Source: Dacryopinax spathularia (taxonomy: Eukaryota > Basidiomycota > Dacrymycetes > Dacrymycetales > Dacrymycetaceae). Taken from it: a stretch of 64,000 nucleotides of DNA. A program made the position numbers and the translations under genes. How positions within the stretch are numbered: the first letter of the stretch is position 1; each line of letters starts with the position of its first letter. Where the stretch lies: NCBI GenBank assembly GCA_037974965.1, contig JBBPFI010000002.1, positions 2,790,001 to 2,854,000 of the forward strand. Direction: 5' to 3'. Shown piece after piece: positions 34,280 through 45,405 of the stretch. Under the pieces are notes generated by a model. That model had not been told where the DNA came from, searched no databases, and saw only the letters and a program-made list of their open reading frames with translations.

Positions 34280-36323
34280 ATGGCACCACGGCAGTCCGTC
34301 GAGGATACGCAGGACGTTCTGCACCGAACTCCCCAAGCCCGATCCGTCAACCAAGGATCGAACACATATCAGAAGAGCAAGTCTCTTTACCATTCTCCCC
34401 CAGAATCTCCTTCCGCTGTTCCTGGTCCGAGCCGAGCACGACTTCAAGGAACACACGATCCGCCACACACCTCCACGTCCATACATGAAGGCCAACACAC
34501 TGGTGAGATGGCATCTCAGCCTGTGCCGATAGGCCTGGCATACCCCAATGCATCTCCGCCTTCGAGATATGCGGCTCTAGCCCGCCACACAAGCCCTCCT
34601 CCATCATCCACAGCGACTACACGCACTGCATCTTACCCATCTGGAAATCAATCTATACCCGGCTACTCGAAGCAGAGTGTGACATTTGTACATTACCAGC
34701 ATCCTCATCTTTCTCGGGACTCGGCGACATCATCTCCTCCTCTACCTACCACGGATCCACGTTCTCGTCTTTCCACAAACCAGCGCTCTTCAAATTCAGG
34801 CACAGGTACTCGAGATGTAGCTCTGGAACTATCGGGCCCAGGTGGCCAAACTCAACCATCTCGACCGTCAAATCCTGACCGGCGACACTTCTCAGAGTCT
34901 TCCCGACCCTCTCAATACTCCACCTCTGGCACGCACCATCCCCGTCTTCCGCCCATCACGACCCTGTTGTACTCGAATGCGAACGATCCGACGCTATCTC
35001 CCTTATCTTTTCCTCGAAAACGTGTATCGATCCCGGAGCTCATGAATGCACCTGCTTCAGGCTCGACCGATTCTCCCTTACAACCCGTAACGCCCGAATT
35101 TGCCCTTCCACCACCACCGGGGCCCTCACGACGAAAAGACTTTGGCCCATCTTGCTTCAGAACAAACTCATCAGCAGCAAACAAGACATCCACGCGCTTC
35201 CGGTTAGACACCGAAAAGCATGCTTCCATCTCCCGACCGGCATCCAGTCTCCCGGCCATCGTCACACCTTACCAAGAATCTGCAGAAGTAAACTCGCGAG
35301 TGTCCCCGCAAACAAGTACGGCAGTCGATCAAAGTCCACCGGAAGCTCCTCCTCGACTACCCCGAAACGTACCCCCAATTCCTTGGCATCGCGCAGAATA
35401 CGACCGAGACTTTTTGCGGCAAGTAGCAGCAACTTTAGCCCGCATCAGAGTACAGTATATGGAAGACCGAGTACCTTTCCCAGAAGAGAAGTCTCGAGAA
35501 GGGCTCTGCTGTGAGTGACCCGAATTCCGTGCTGCATATGCTGGATCCGTGACTAACTCATCCAGTCCGTATTCTGGACATAGTGCATCACCTCTACTTC
35601 CGATGGCAGGCGGCGGCACCACGACCTCCACCCGAATCTGAACCTCCTGCGAGCAATGCACAAGCCAGAGGATTTCCATTCTTCAAACCCGAGCCGAACG
35701 ACGACGATCAACGTCGTCTACTGCACCGTTCCCCGACGCCACATCTTGCGGACCGGAGAACGCTCTTGGCTCTCGCTTGGCTGGAATGGATACTCGACCT
35801 GCCTGCCACAGCTCTCGGTGCTATGGACCGGGAATACGCTGTGAACTCCAATTCCGTCTTGTACAATCCTGCGGAGAAACGATCGCCTGCCGAGCTTCTT
35901 CGAGAACCGCTCCTTATGTGGTGCCTTGACCTCATGCTCCGAACAGAGCTCAGCGATGGCGTCCTTCGCTCCGTTATCACCTACCTGATCTTACTGGAGC
36001 CGACAATACACCGGAGTCTCGACGAAGGGCATCGCAACGAGGCGGAGCACATGCCTCCTCCGCTTCTCTGTTCATGCCGAGTCGCGCTGGTCGCTTGTTG
36101 CTCCCTCGCAAGCAAGTTCGCGGAAGAGAAAGCAGTTTCCCTCAAGGCATGGGCCCGCGTCACCACCGTACCTCTGGAGCAACTGGTGGAAGCAGAGGAC
36201 CTGATCTTTATGGCGTTGAGGGTGAGCGCCTGGCCCTTTGCGCTCGTTAGGCAGGAGTTAGAATCGCGGATCCCTGCCCGAGCTGAAAGACGGCCTCCAT
36301 CGAACCATCAGGATCGTGGGTAG
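34280..36323 (+). CDS. PCL/PHO80-family cyclin, divergent copy C
   Basis: Two exons (34280-35510 and 35566-36323; GT-AG, phase 1) give 662 residues. The N-terminal 400 residues are disordered, Ser/Pro/Thr-rich, with many SP/TP sites. The segment LCFRILDIVHHLYFRWQ corresponds to the KILRKMYHLAW island of copies A and B. The cyclin domain follows: LLALAWLEWILDLPATALG, LRSVITYLILLEPTIH, then SCRVALVACCSLASKFAEEK and LKAWARVTTVPLEQLVEAEDLIFMAL. It has the same architecture as the other two cyclins but much lower identity, so it is an older paralogue. The start MAPRQSVED was chosen because upstream sequence loses coding character; the frame is open back to 33659, so an earlier start is possible. 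Confidence 0.75.
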
Positions 36324-36717
36324 GCAACACTACGGGTCGACAGCAGTGACGTCTTTCGGCGTCTTGCGCCTATCCGGGTCGATAGTAGCACCATGTACTC
36401 TGATCCAACATATGCACGACCAGAAACCTGTATGAATATGTTGCATGGATACAGTGGTCAATACCGGTGTCACGCCGACCTATCAAAGTACTCGAAACTA
36501 TACAAGACACGGGACAGATTAGTAGGACTGTACCACAAGAGTCTGTCTTAAGGCGAAGATAGGAAGAACTGTCAAAAGAGAAGTAGAAAGGCAAGGTTGA
36601 ATGCACAATTGGTCCAGAACGAAAAATCCATTGTAGTGCTGGTGTGTGGAGTCGGTCTGTCGACAAAGTCAGTCAGGCATGTGCGACGACAGGGAAGTAA
36701 GTATCTTACGGTGTGCA

Positions 36718-36891
36718 TCACAGCCCGCTGCCATCTTCAGGAAGCACCTCTTTGAGGCTGAGGCGCATCGGGTCGCACGGACGACCATTACACCACGCGT
36801 TTGGGATGTCAGTGATCTGCGGCTGGGGCAGGGCTACGACCGAGAGCGTGAGCGTCATCGAAAGCAGCGAGAAGAGGCTGATGAACTGCAT
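36718..36891 (-). CDS. Tiny secreted peptide with WCNGRPC core
   Basis: 57 residues, too short for routine gene calling. MQFISLFSLLSMTLTLSVVA is a good signal peptide. The remainder is LPQPQITDIPNAWCNGRPCD then PMRLSLKEVLPEDGSGL. A second gene at 52908-53060 has the same design (VVALPTP...EAWCGGQPCG...SPESG), so this is a real two-member family. The W-C-x-G-x-P-C core holds the only two cysteines, suggesting one small disulphide loop. It resembles the core of ascomycete alpha-type pheromones (W-C...G-x-P-C), but the loop is shorter and no dibasic Kex2 site flanks it. Function unknown. Confidence 0.6.
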   Translation of the reverse strand: MQFISLFSLLSMTLTLSVVALPQPQITDIPNAWCNGRPCDPMRLSLKEVLPEDGSGL

Positions 36892-37713
36892 GTCGCTTCT
36901 TCAAGGTTGTAGTAGGTTGATCGTAGCAGGTAGGTTGATTGTCGTCGGTCGAGCTCGGTATGCCTCATCAAAAGCCCAATTTGGCCACCAATTTATACCC
37001 ATCTTGTTAGAGTAACCCGATCGATGTAAACAATATCTGGCTCTCCTGCATCGGGCTGCCGTAAGCTATGCCATCGTCCAAGGAAGCGGCGTGCGGCTTC
37101 CGCCCTGTTTACCATCATCGGCCCTTAGTACGTGCCTGGAATGCTCATAAGAAGTTATTATGCTTCGCGAGATCCAGAGCAGCGGATTTGAGCAAATCAG
37201 TAATCTCCGTAAACTCGTTTTCTCGCTTCGGCTGAAGCCGACTGAGAAGCGAGTGTGGGTATGTGTTCGGACAGGAACGATGCGGTGGGAGAAGCGAGCA
37301 AGCCGCCCGCTTCATGCCATGAACTGAAATTGCGTTGCGGAAATACGTAGCGCGCTTCTGGGAATGATCCGCAAGACACTCACACGTAAGTGAGGTATTG
37401 CTTTGTAGGGCCTGGGCCGAAACCTCAGTAGCTCCGCCGAACACTGGTACTTTCGTACAAAATCGCTTATTTTCGCGGGGGTCAAGCCGATATATTTGCA
37501 GGTTGAGTGGTTATAACGTGTACCAACCAAGACAGGAGGACTTGCTCGGAAGAGGACCGTACAACAGCATCGGATAAGCTAGAATACAATGTGAAATTTC
37601 GTCGTTGTCGCTGCAGTCCTCTGGAATGTAACGCGACGATCAAGAACCCAAGATCCCAATATAGAAAGAAACTGTGCTAGCAGCAAGAGAAGCTCTTCTC
37701 CGCTACAACTCCG
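36892..37713. other. Intergenic region
   Basis: Promoter of the WC-peptide gene and 3' flank of the bZIP gene at 37714. No supported gene. Confidence 0.35.
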
Positions 37714-38895
37714 TTACTCGTCCCCCTCATCGTCATCATCCTCCCGCTTGTACATCAGCCCCTTGAGCACTCTTATCTCCGTATCCTTCTCCATCAGCTC
37801 ACGCTCGAGCTCCATAACCCGCTCGTCCTTCTCCGCGAGCGTCCGCTCGAGCTGCTCGAGGTACTCTGCCCGCCGGGCCCGGCTCTTCCGCGCCGCGAGC
37901 GTGTTCTTCACCCGCTTCTGGATGACCTTATTCGTAACATTCTCGATGATGTCCTGGTCATCGTCGTCCGCTTCGCCATCCTCGACCGCCTCGAGCGCGC
38001 GCTTAAACCCGGCGACTTTTTCAGGCTCGAGGTTCTTCTCGAATCCGCGTGGGAGAGTGCGCAGGCTCGTGCGGGACGGACCGTGGTACGTCCGGGGCTG
38101 GATAGGCGCGTCGAGCGGGATACGCCGTTTGCCTCGCGGTGCGCGGGAGCCTCGTTGCTCGGAGGTATGGGTAGGCGTGGAGGATGCGGCGGGGGATTGG
38201 GATTGGGATTCCGAGGGCGAGCGGGCGGAACGGACAGCAGAGACGGGGGAGACGGTGATCGTACTGCGGGGTTTTGCCGCTGCCGCTACGGCGGTTGACG
38301 TTGTCGGGCGGGGCGCAGCTGACGTCGCCGCGGGCGCAGGCGCTGATGCGGGCACAGGCGGGGGAGCACGTTGCACTGCGGGCGCGGGGGTGAGGACGTG
38401 TGGTGGGGAAGTGACGGCGAGGTTCCACGGGTAGAGCACTTCGTGTGGTGCTACACTGAGGTTCGGGAACGAGCCTTCGCCGTGCATAGTGCCCATGAAT
38501 GCGGTTGCGCTCGAGTCTGATGACGAAGCAGGCGACAGGTTAGCTTCTGCTACTGGAGACGCGAGAGATGACTCGATCGCACCTGAACTTGCGTTCCCAA
38601 ACGGACTCGGCTCATCCTCGAACGCCGCGCTCAGCTCGTCCGCGACACAGCCAGAATTGATAAGCTCTTCAAACGCGGCTGTCTCCTCCGCTGTCGGGGG
38701 CGGCGGAGGTGCAGGGGCGGCGATCTCCTTCCCATTGTAGTGATGCATGGCCTTGAGGTTATGGGCGATGTTTCGCCCCATGTGCCGCTCGACCCGGGCG
38801 GAGACCTGTTGCGGGACTTGGCGCATATGGAGGTAGTTGCCCGACAGGCCCAGGAGCTCGGTGGCGGCTTTGCTTGTTGATCTTTGGGGCGGCAT
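37714..38895 (-). CDS. bZIP transcription factor (copy 4), Gcn4-like
   Basis: Intronless, 393 residues, minus strand. The N-terminus is Ala/Ser/Pro-rich with a short acidic stretch (FEELINSGCVADELSAAFED). Then come the block RRIPLDAPIQPRTYHGPSRT, the segment GFEKNLEPEKVAGFKRALE followed by an acidic run (DGEADDDDQD), the basic region KRVKNTLAARKSRARR, and a zipper of about five heptads with leucine/valine at d positions. The basic region is close to the family pattern of yeast Gcn4, where N, AA, S and R contact DNA. The C-terminal tail is acidic (EDDDDEGDE). A perfect ATGACTCAT palindrome lies 213 bp upstream, consistent with autoregulation (inferred). Adjacent to and co-oriented with bZIP copy 5, to which it is closest. 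Confidence 0.9.
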   Translation of the reverse strand: MPPQRSTSKAATELLGLSGNYLHMRQVPQQVSARVERHMGRNIAHNLKAMHHYNGKEIAAPAPPPPPTAEETAAFEELINSGCVADELSAAFEDEPSPFGNASSGAIESSLASPVAEANLSPASSSDSSATAFMGTMHGEGSFPNLSVAPHEVLYPWNLAVTSPPHVLTPAPAVQRAPPPVPASAPAPAATSAAPRPTTSTAVAAAAKPRSTITVSPVSAVRSARSPSESQSQSPAASSTPTHTSEQRGSRAPRGKRRIPLDAPIQPRTYHGPSRTSLRTLPRGFEKNLEPEKVAGFKRALEAVEDGEADDDDQDIIENVTNKVIQKRVKNTLAARKSRARRAEYLEQLERTLAEKDERVMELERELMEKDTEIRVLKGLMYKREDDDDEGDE

Positions 38896-39107
38896 CGTCT
38901 CTTATTGCTTTCGTAGGAGGGGGAAGTAAGGAGCAAAAGAGAGCAAAGACGAGGAGGAGCAAGAATATATGTATGGCCGCTGGTGCTGAGGCGTGGCGCA
39001 GGCGTGTACGCAGGTTACTGAGTTGCGCGCTCCGGGCGCATGCCGCCTGCAGGGGACAGCGGGGAACGGGAGATTGCTTCCACCGTCATTGTCAGATTGA
39101 CTAGGAA

Positions 39108-39114
39108 TGACTCA
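39108..39114. promoter_or_regulatory. Perfect Gcn4/AP-1 site upstream of bZIP copy 4
   Basis: TGACTCA within the fully palindromic ATGACTCAT, 213 bp upstream of the ATG at 38895. Confidence 0.5.
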
Positions 39115-40373
39115 TGCACGCGCCGTCATACGAACGCAAGCTCGAATTCTTGGAGGGCGAGCGCTCCGACGTGGAGGGACATAAGCGCCAAATTGTTCCT
39201 TTGTGAAGATTCAGGCTGAGCTCCTATTGTTGGTCAATGCTATGATGTGTGGAACAGAATTGACGGGAATGAGATGTCCGAGTCAGGTCCCCACCGTCTT
39301 CGCGAGAGAGAAAGCGGCCCTCAGACGAACACCGTTTGTACTTCCTGACATCCCTTCCATTGTTAGTTGAATAGACTATGTCTGAACCAGCGAGGATCCT
39401 TCAATGCTGACCGAGTCAGTTCCCCCTCACCCCCACAACCGGCCAAACATTCCTCAACTAATAACCAGAAAGGCGCAGCCCACCCAAACACACAGCGGCC
39501 GAGTCAAGCCATCACAAACGTAATGTTAAACCATTGTTAAATTATTCGAACCTCGCACACAAGGCAAGAATTGACATTTTTTTGGTCTTTTATAATTATT
39601 TCTTTCTGTCAGCCCCTCGCAAGGAGGCTGACTTCCGATCCGATCCGTGAGCGGTGGGTGTTCTCTCCCTCTCCTTACCCTATACTCCTAGCCATGCCGT
39701 GGAGTGGTGGAGGGGCGCCTATCTACTGCTCCCTTTGGTGGGGTTTTTGTACAAATACAAGCCGAGTCCCTGGGTTAGGGACGGGCGGCGTTACATCGTC
39801 TGATGAGGAGGGGGTTCGCGAAAAGATATAAGAAAAGGGATAAGACGCGTCTTCTGACGTGTGGAGGTGAAAAGGAGTAGAAGCAAAAGGTCGGCCTTGG
39901 GGACGACAACAGGATATTAGGACTACATTTTGAAGCATTTGTGGAAGGAAAAAAACGCTGGATTTGAGAGCGAAAAGTCGGGAGACGAGACGAGACGGAA
40001 TGCAGCTGGTGTTGATGTCGATGACGATGAGGTGGGGTCGTGAACGCAACGCAACGCAATGCAGCCACTTGGAATCGTGCTCATGCGGCGATGTCGGATG
40101 TCGAAGTGGTGCGGGTTCGTGCAGGGGCAGTGAAGCCGGAGCCGGAGCTGGAGGTGGTGTCGTTCGCAGACTTTTTGGAAAACTCAGACCGAGGACCAGA
40201 GGAAATGTTGGAGAGAAAAGAGAATTCCGGATGCAGCGTCGTGCATGCGGCTTGGGTACTATCGCCGTCGTTGGCGATGGCAGTATCTTGCAGCTCCGTC
40301 TTCAACCCGTCTTTGCGAAACCAATCGTGGATGGTTCGCGATGATGTGGCATTTATTGGTGGGCGAGTCGCGC
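39115..40373. other. Intergenic region between bZIP copies 4 and 5
   Basis: No supported gene. The part nearest 40373 is the probable 3' UTR of bZIP copy 5; the AT-rich stretch 39500-39600 is non-coding in all frames. Confidence 0.35.
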
Positions 40374-41663
40374 TCACATGCCATCTGGGTACTGAAGCTC
40401 CTTGAGCATGCGGATCTCGACGTTCCGCTCCCGGACCATGCGCTCGAGATCGGCAATGCGCGCGTCGCGCTCGGCGATCTTCACCTCGAGCTCCTCGAGG
40501 TAAGCGGCCTTACGTGCCCGGCTCTTGCGGGCAGCAAGCGTGTTCTTTGCGCGCTTCAGCGCGACCTTGTCCTTGATTGTTCGTGCAAGCTCTGCGAACT
40601 CGGGATCGTCTTCGTCCTCATCCGCCTCCTCTTCCTCAACGTCGGCTTCGAGCTTGCGCTTCACGCCTGCTGCCTGTTGGGGAGGGAGAGACTTCTCAAA
40701 TCCCTTGGGCAATGGCTTGGCGGCGGTACGGCTCGGACCATTGTAATTACGCTGCTGGATAGGCGCGTCGAGCGGAATACGCCGGCGAGATTTGGAGGAC
40801 CGGCTCGGCATCGACCTGATTGGCCTGCCGTCTTCGGTCTCAAGATCCGGCTCGGTCTTGATCTCGACATCGACGGATGGAGATGCAGAGTAGTCCTCGC
40901 CTGGTGGGCCGGGTGCCGAGTCGCCCATGCTCGGTGTGCTGGACGGCACGGGGTTGGATGATGGTGGATTTGACTGCGATGACGGGTTGACGGCAGCGGA
41001 GCCGTGATTTGTGCCCGTCGCAAGGTCGTTCGTTATGGGCGAAGGAACGGGCAGGTCGAATGACGAGGGAGGGACGTACGTAGGCGTGCTGCCCCTCCAA
41101 ACCTCCTCGGGTATGACCGTGCCAATCTGGTCGATGGTCTCCGTCGTCGCCGGCGGGTTCGTCCCGTAGTACTGGGCGGCGAGGAAGGACTGCAGCTGTG
41201 ATGCGAGCACGGCCGAGTCGGAGACACCTGGAATGTAAGGGAGGTCAAAGCCCCCAAGGTGAGTCATGCTGTCCTCGGAGGAGTATGGTGACGCGCAAGG
41301 CGACATACCCTGTGAGGAGGAGACACCCGAGCTATCAAGAGGCGTGCTGTCCGAGTCGCTCAGGAAAGTTGCGAGATCGAAGATCTCCCCGAGCGACACC
41401 TCAGCATCGCTATCTCCGTTACCGGCACGCATGTCGGCATACGATCCAAAAAGGCTCGCAAGCTCCGACTTGACGGGATTGGGTGCCGGCGCCGGTGCGG
41501 GCGGGAGCGGTGACCGCTCATCTGACGATGGTGGTGATACGAGCTGAGGGTGCTGTGGTAGCACGACGCCGCCATTCGCTGCGTAACCCCATGGTGCGAG
41601 TGCCGTCGGATAGGAGAACCTGTTCGCGTAGTTGTAGAAGTTGTTGTTTGGGAATTGCGACAT
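40374..41663 (-). CDS. bZIP transcription factor (copy 5), Gcn4-like
   Basis: Intronless, 429 residues, minus strand. It has an Asn/Tyr/Pro-rich N-terminus, an acidic Ser-rich segment (EVSLGEIFDLATFLSDSDST) suggesting an activation region, and the block RRRIPLDAPIQQRNYNGPSR with GFEKSLPPQQAAGVKRKLE. A Glu/Asp run follows, then the basic region KRAKNTLAARKSRARK, and a zipper AAYLEELEVKIAERDARIAD continuing to LKELQYPDGM. It is the closest paralogue of copy 4; the two are in tandem 1.5 kb apart. A 113-codon frame in the leader (42133-41792, minus) could be an upstream ORF but is not conserved with the other copies. Confidence 0.9.
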   Translation of the reverse strand: MSQFPNNNFYNYANRFSYPTALAPWGYAANGGVVLPQHPQLVSPPSSDERSPLPPAPAPAPNPVKSELASLFGSYADMRAGNGDSDAEVSLGEIFDLATFLSDSDSTPLDSSGVSSSQGMSPCASPYSSEDSMTHLGGFDLPYIPGVSDSAVLASQLQSFLAAQYYGTNPPATTETIDQIGTVIPEEVWRGSTPTYVPPSSFDLPVPSPITNDLATGTNHGSAAVNPSSQSNPPSSNPVPSSTPSMGDSAPGPPGEDYSASPSVDVEIKTEPDLETEDGRPIRSMPSRSSKSRRRIPLDAPIQQRNYNGPSRTAAKPLPKGFEKSLPPQQAAGVKRKLEADVEEEEADEDEDDPEFAELARTIKDKVALKRAKNTLAARKSRARKAAYLEELEVKIAERDARIADLERMVRERNVEIRMLKELQYPDGM

Positions 41664-43261
41664 CCAAGGATCCCGGTGTAAAGTTTGGTAAGTATATGCG
41701 GGGTTTTCCTCCCTTGATGAGTCGCAGATGTCGATGACGAGTAAGACAGCAAGTATCAGTTACTCGAATATCGATGAGTCGAGTATATCGGTTAGTCGAC
41801 GGTGCTCGAAGGCGGGGTATACGAGTCAGCGAGCAGGACGGGGGGAGGGGAGTGGTGGTCGATGAAAGGGATGAGACCGCGCGCCCCCGTTTGCGCGGCC
41901 TCTCTGCTCATGTAACCCTCTCTCCGCGGTCGATGACTCCCCGCAACCCTGGCGGATTCAAAGTGCACCGCCGCAGCCTTCCGTCCCTTCCCCCTTCTGC
42001 CCCTTCTGCCCTTCCGATAGCTTGCGTAAGCCACAGATTCGACATCCATGCGCTCGTCCACGCTCATTTTGCGTAGGAAGAAGAGGCGTATGAAGCCCGC
42101 CCGCCAAGCTTCAACCACGATTGCGACCATCATGGGCGCTATCTAGCACTCCTACAGCCCCTCTCAAACCTAAAAACGTATCCGCTTCCACGTCACTCAC
42201 CTGAGGACCTGGTGGTTGCTGCTAGAAGGAAAGAAGATAGGGCGGAGCCGAAGATAATCCGACCCGCGCCGCAGAAATTTTCTCGTACCAGGTTGCGCGG
42301 GCTTGCGCGTCCTTTTGCCTTTGCACTTCATTTTGCCTAGCTCAGGACGGTCTCGCATTGTTGGTCTCATGGTTTTGGCTTATTGATGTCTTTCGGCTTG
42401 ATCATTATAGCCCTCGCTGGATGAACTGCTTGCTTTCATGTCTCCAATCGTTCCAGCTCGTTACCTAAGCTCTCACCTCTCGAGTGTTGGTCTCAGAAAC
42501 CCCATCACTGGTTTCTATGTCCTTATCTTGCGGTCCCTCCATCTTTTTCTTTCTTTCTCTCTCTGAGGGGCTATGTCTCTCCGTCTCAGTACTACCTCAG
42601 CAGCGCCGTCTGGTTGCACAAATCCGACCCGCTGGTTAGGGACCTTTGGCCTTCCCAAACCGCTTCCACTCCTCTTCCTAGTTCCTCGCTCTTCAGCGCC
42701 ATCTCTTCTTGTAACAAGCTCAATCCCAGATAAATTGGCACCACCCGGGCCTCTCCTACCCCAAAGTGCCTCATTCCCTGGGAAGATCAACCCCCCCGCG
42801 CTAGACGCGCAAAGAGCCCTTTGGCAACTCGCGAGCCGAATTTGTCTGGCTTGTCTTCGAGCTGTTTGCGGGCCCGACATTTCCTCTTCTGGCTAATTAC
42901 TGGAGGAAGCTTGGCTTATTGGTGGGTAGGTGGGGGTCAGGTGCTGCTGTGGAACTCCCTCGTGCACGCCTATTTCTTCTTTTGCGGGCTGCGGTCTGCG
43001 TGGAGTGAAGAGCTGTCTGGGCAAGTTCAGAAATGCCCAACAGGGGGGCTATAGTAGAAGTGTCTGAAGGACACGTCCGGACAGAACAATGACATATATC
43101 TCACCCTATTTCATCTTCGAGGGTATTCACTTCCTCATCCTACCTCCTACTGGATAAACGGAAAGCCAAGCCGCTCGGAGACAGTGGACCAAGATACAGA
43201 TTTGGCCGCGCTATCTCGCCCCGTGTCCCACTTCCGCTTTCCGACATATCTTCCATTCTAC
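41664..43261. other. Intergenic region
   Basis: Leader and promoter of bZIP copy 5, then the 3' flank of secreted-protein gene 2. Frames at 42515-42896 on both strands show no domain or paralogue and are not accepted. Confidence 0.35.
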
Positions 43262-43652
43262 TCAGTCGGAGCAAGAGACCCAGGAGGGGCACACTCCGGT
43301 ACCATTGGGATCCTGGAGCGTGAGCTCGCCCAAGCACATGAAGCACAATTAGCTGGCAGTCATGGGACGTAGCAAGACCAAGGCCGAGTGAGAGGCGCCT
43401 TAGAGGAGAAATATTGGCACATACATCGATGTAAAAGCAGTAGATGGGAGTCTCTCCAGGCACACCTATACCAGAGCCGATGGGTGCCGGCGCGTATCCG
43501 CAGGTGATCTCGGGGTTTCCTGGAGGAGAGCGAGCGGGCGAGCTGGAATCGACGAGTGCATGGTTGTTCGACACCTCGGGACAGGTGCACGAGCCCTGGG
43601 ACATAGCCCTGGCGACAAGTCCGGCAAGAACAAGAGCGATGCGGAACTGCAT
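43262..43652 (-). CDS. Small secreted cysteine-rich protein, family member 2
   Basis: Two exons (43652-43425 and 43312-43262; 112-nt intron, phase 0) give 92 residues. Signal peptide MQFRIALVLAGLVARAMSQ, then CTCPEVSNNHALV, CGYAPAPIGSGIGVPGETPI, CFYID, and after the intron DPNGTGVCPSWVSCSD-stop. The exon-2 acceptor was chosen because it alone gives the family ending [VI]CP...C. It is most similar to member 3 (CCPEVSNNHALV, PIGSGIGIPG), and the pair derive from a segmental duplication that includes about 0.9 kb of upstream DNA. A TATA-like GGCTATAAAG lies about 110 bp upstream. Function unknown; predicted extracellular. Confidence 0.75.
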
Positions 43653-44095
43653 GATGTTGCGCTTGTTGTGGTTTGGTTGGAGCTGGGTTTGTCGTTGGGT
43701 GGTTGGATCTGGAGGTGGGCTAGGTTGTTTGGGTATGAAGAGGACAGGTCGGCTAAGCGGTGGCTTTATAGCCAAAACTGGGGCCCAGCGAACCCGAGCG
43801 ATTGACGGTGTCCCAGTAAAAACCCTGCATTCACCAGCAAGAGAACCACGGGCCTGAAAATCCGCTGATGGAGGTCGCCAAGCGAGGAACTATTGCGGAC
43901 AGAGGTCGTCTCCACAGGTTTGATGTCTCAAAGGCGGATATCGCACACAACCGGACAACAACCTTGCCATCGATGGGCCCTGCATTCACCAAACCGGGGA
44001 GAAGCTGACTCTCGCACCGCAATAACTGGTCCTGTACAGCACCAGCTACTGGTGTTCTGCACTTCGACCGAGGCTGGAACAACCTGTTCACGGCG

Positions 44096-44542
44096 TTAGT
44101 CAGCCTTTTTGTAAGAAGGGAGGGAAGAGAACCAACAGATGGAGGCAGCATCGCCGGGGAGAGAAATGATGCTGATTGACTGAGGCGGACAGGAGGGGCG
44201 GAAAGCATTACCCGCTTGATTTCTCGGCTCTGGGTTTGCAGCACCATGCCTACGAGGAAGAACCCAGAATTGCATGCAACTAGATCTCAAGCTCAGCGCG
44301 ACTGAAGCACGACCGGTCTATCATTGCTTGACTTGACCGGCTGGATCATGGATGAAGAGACACGGCTGGACTGTAAGGATCAGCGCCAGGCAGTTAAGAG
44401 ATTTCTGTCCTCGATAATGCATGGCGTTGATTGGCGGCATCGGTCATGAGCTGACTCTAAGTCTTGGTCAAAATGCCGCATTTTCCAGTTGGGAGGGTGT
44501 TGAGAAGACCGACCGGTTAGGCGACTTAGTCAGCGCTGATGC
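44096..44542. repeat. Duplicated upstream segment of secreted-protein gene 2
   Basis: TTAGTCAGC sites at 44096 and 44526, plus the exact 20-mer GACTTAGTCAGCGCTGATGC (44523-44542), have counterparts upstream of gene 3 at 45908, 46281 and 46278-46297. The 20-mers lie 871 and 873 bp upstream of the respective ATGs. This marks a segmental duplication; the sequence between the blocks is largely diverged. TTAGTCA is an AP-1/Yap-type site. Confidence 0.55.
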
Positions 44543-44978
44543 TCGCCCGGTTCTGGTTGCACGTGCTGATGATCTTCAGGGTACTTTTTGGGGGCGGGCT
44601 CACACGGTTGATGCAATGCGACTAAGCTGGATACCGCCCATTTCAACTTACGTGCACTGATGTTCCGTTCTCAATACATCCAAACCTGCGCGTGCTCTTT
44701 TCGCGCACAACCTGAAGATGTGGGCTGGCGGGCGTCTAGCTCAACTTGTCCGGCGGCGCGGCCTGAAAACCTGGCAAAATACTACGTTACAAGCGAAAGG
44801 CCTTGGAGCAAGTTGAGATAATCATACTTCGCAAATTCACTCTTGCCGGGCATATAACCTTTTGAAAAGTGTCTAACCACTTGTGAAGAGCGCGACTACA
44901 TGAAATGGACACCTATGGGTGGGGCATTTCGGCCCACTTATTCTGCATATTGCTTTCAGCATCATCGCTACATCACGT

Positions 44979-45405
44979 CTAGCGACGTCTGCAAGCCTGT
45001 ACGTAACCACTACTACAATGGGAACTATGACGGACGCTCGCTCCTATGCTGCACCCGTTGTGCTGGCCATACGGGTGGCTTAGCAAGTACCGATACTCGA
45101 GACACAAAAATCCGCCCCAAAGAATAGCTCGCCCTTGTTGCGACCTCCACGTTAGCCATGTGACGATGGTCGATGGCCCGAGACAAACTCACATTTTGAT
45201 AGTCGCAAGGCAACGGTCCATCTCCCGGAATCCCAATACCGGATCCGATGGGCGTGCGTGCGTACAGGCAGGTGATCTGCACGCCTTCGCCTTCAGTGCC
45301 GACGAGGGCATGGTTGTTCGAGACTTCGGGGCAGCAGTAATTTTGCGCCAGAGTGCTTGTGGCCAGGCCGGCGAGAAGAATGGTACTGGCAAGGCGGAGC
45401 TGCAT
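44979..45405 (-). CDS. Small secreted cysteine-rich protein, family member 3
   Basis: Exon 1 (45405-45193) is secure: signal peptide MQLRLASTILLAGLATSTLA, then QNYCCPEVSNNHALV, CLYARTPIGSGIGIPGDGPL and PCDYQN, ending at a GTGAGT donor in phase 0 as in all members. Exon 2 is tentative: 45062-44979 (acceptor ggccag) stays in phase and has a length like other members, but its end is cysteine-containing without the usual [VI]CP motif, and the intron would be 130 nt. The last exon may therefore be degenerate, or another acceptor may be used. The promoter has a TATA-like element about 100 bp upstream. Confidence 0.6.
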
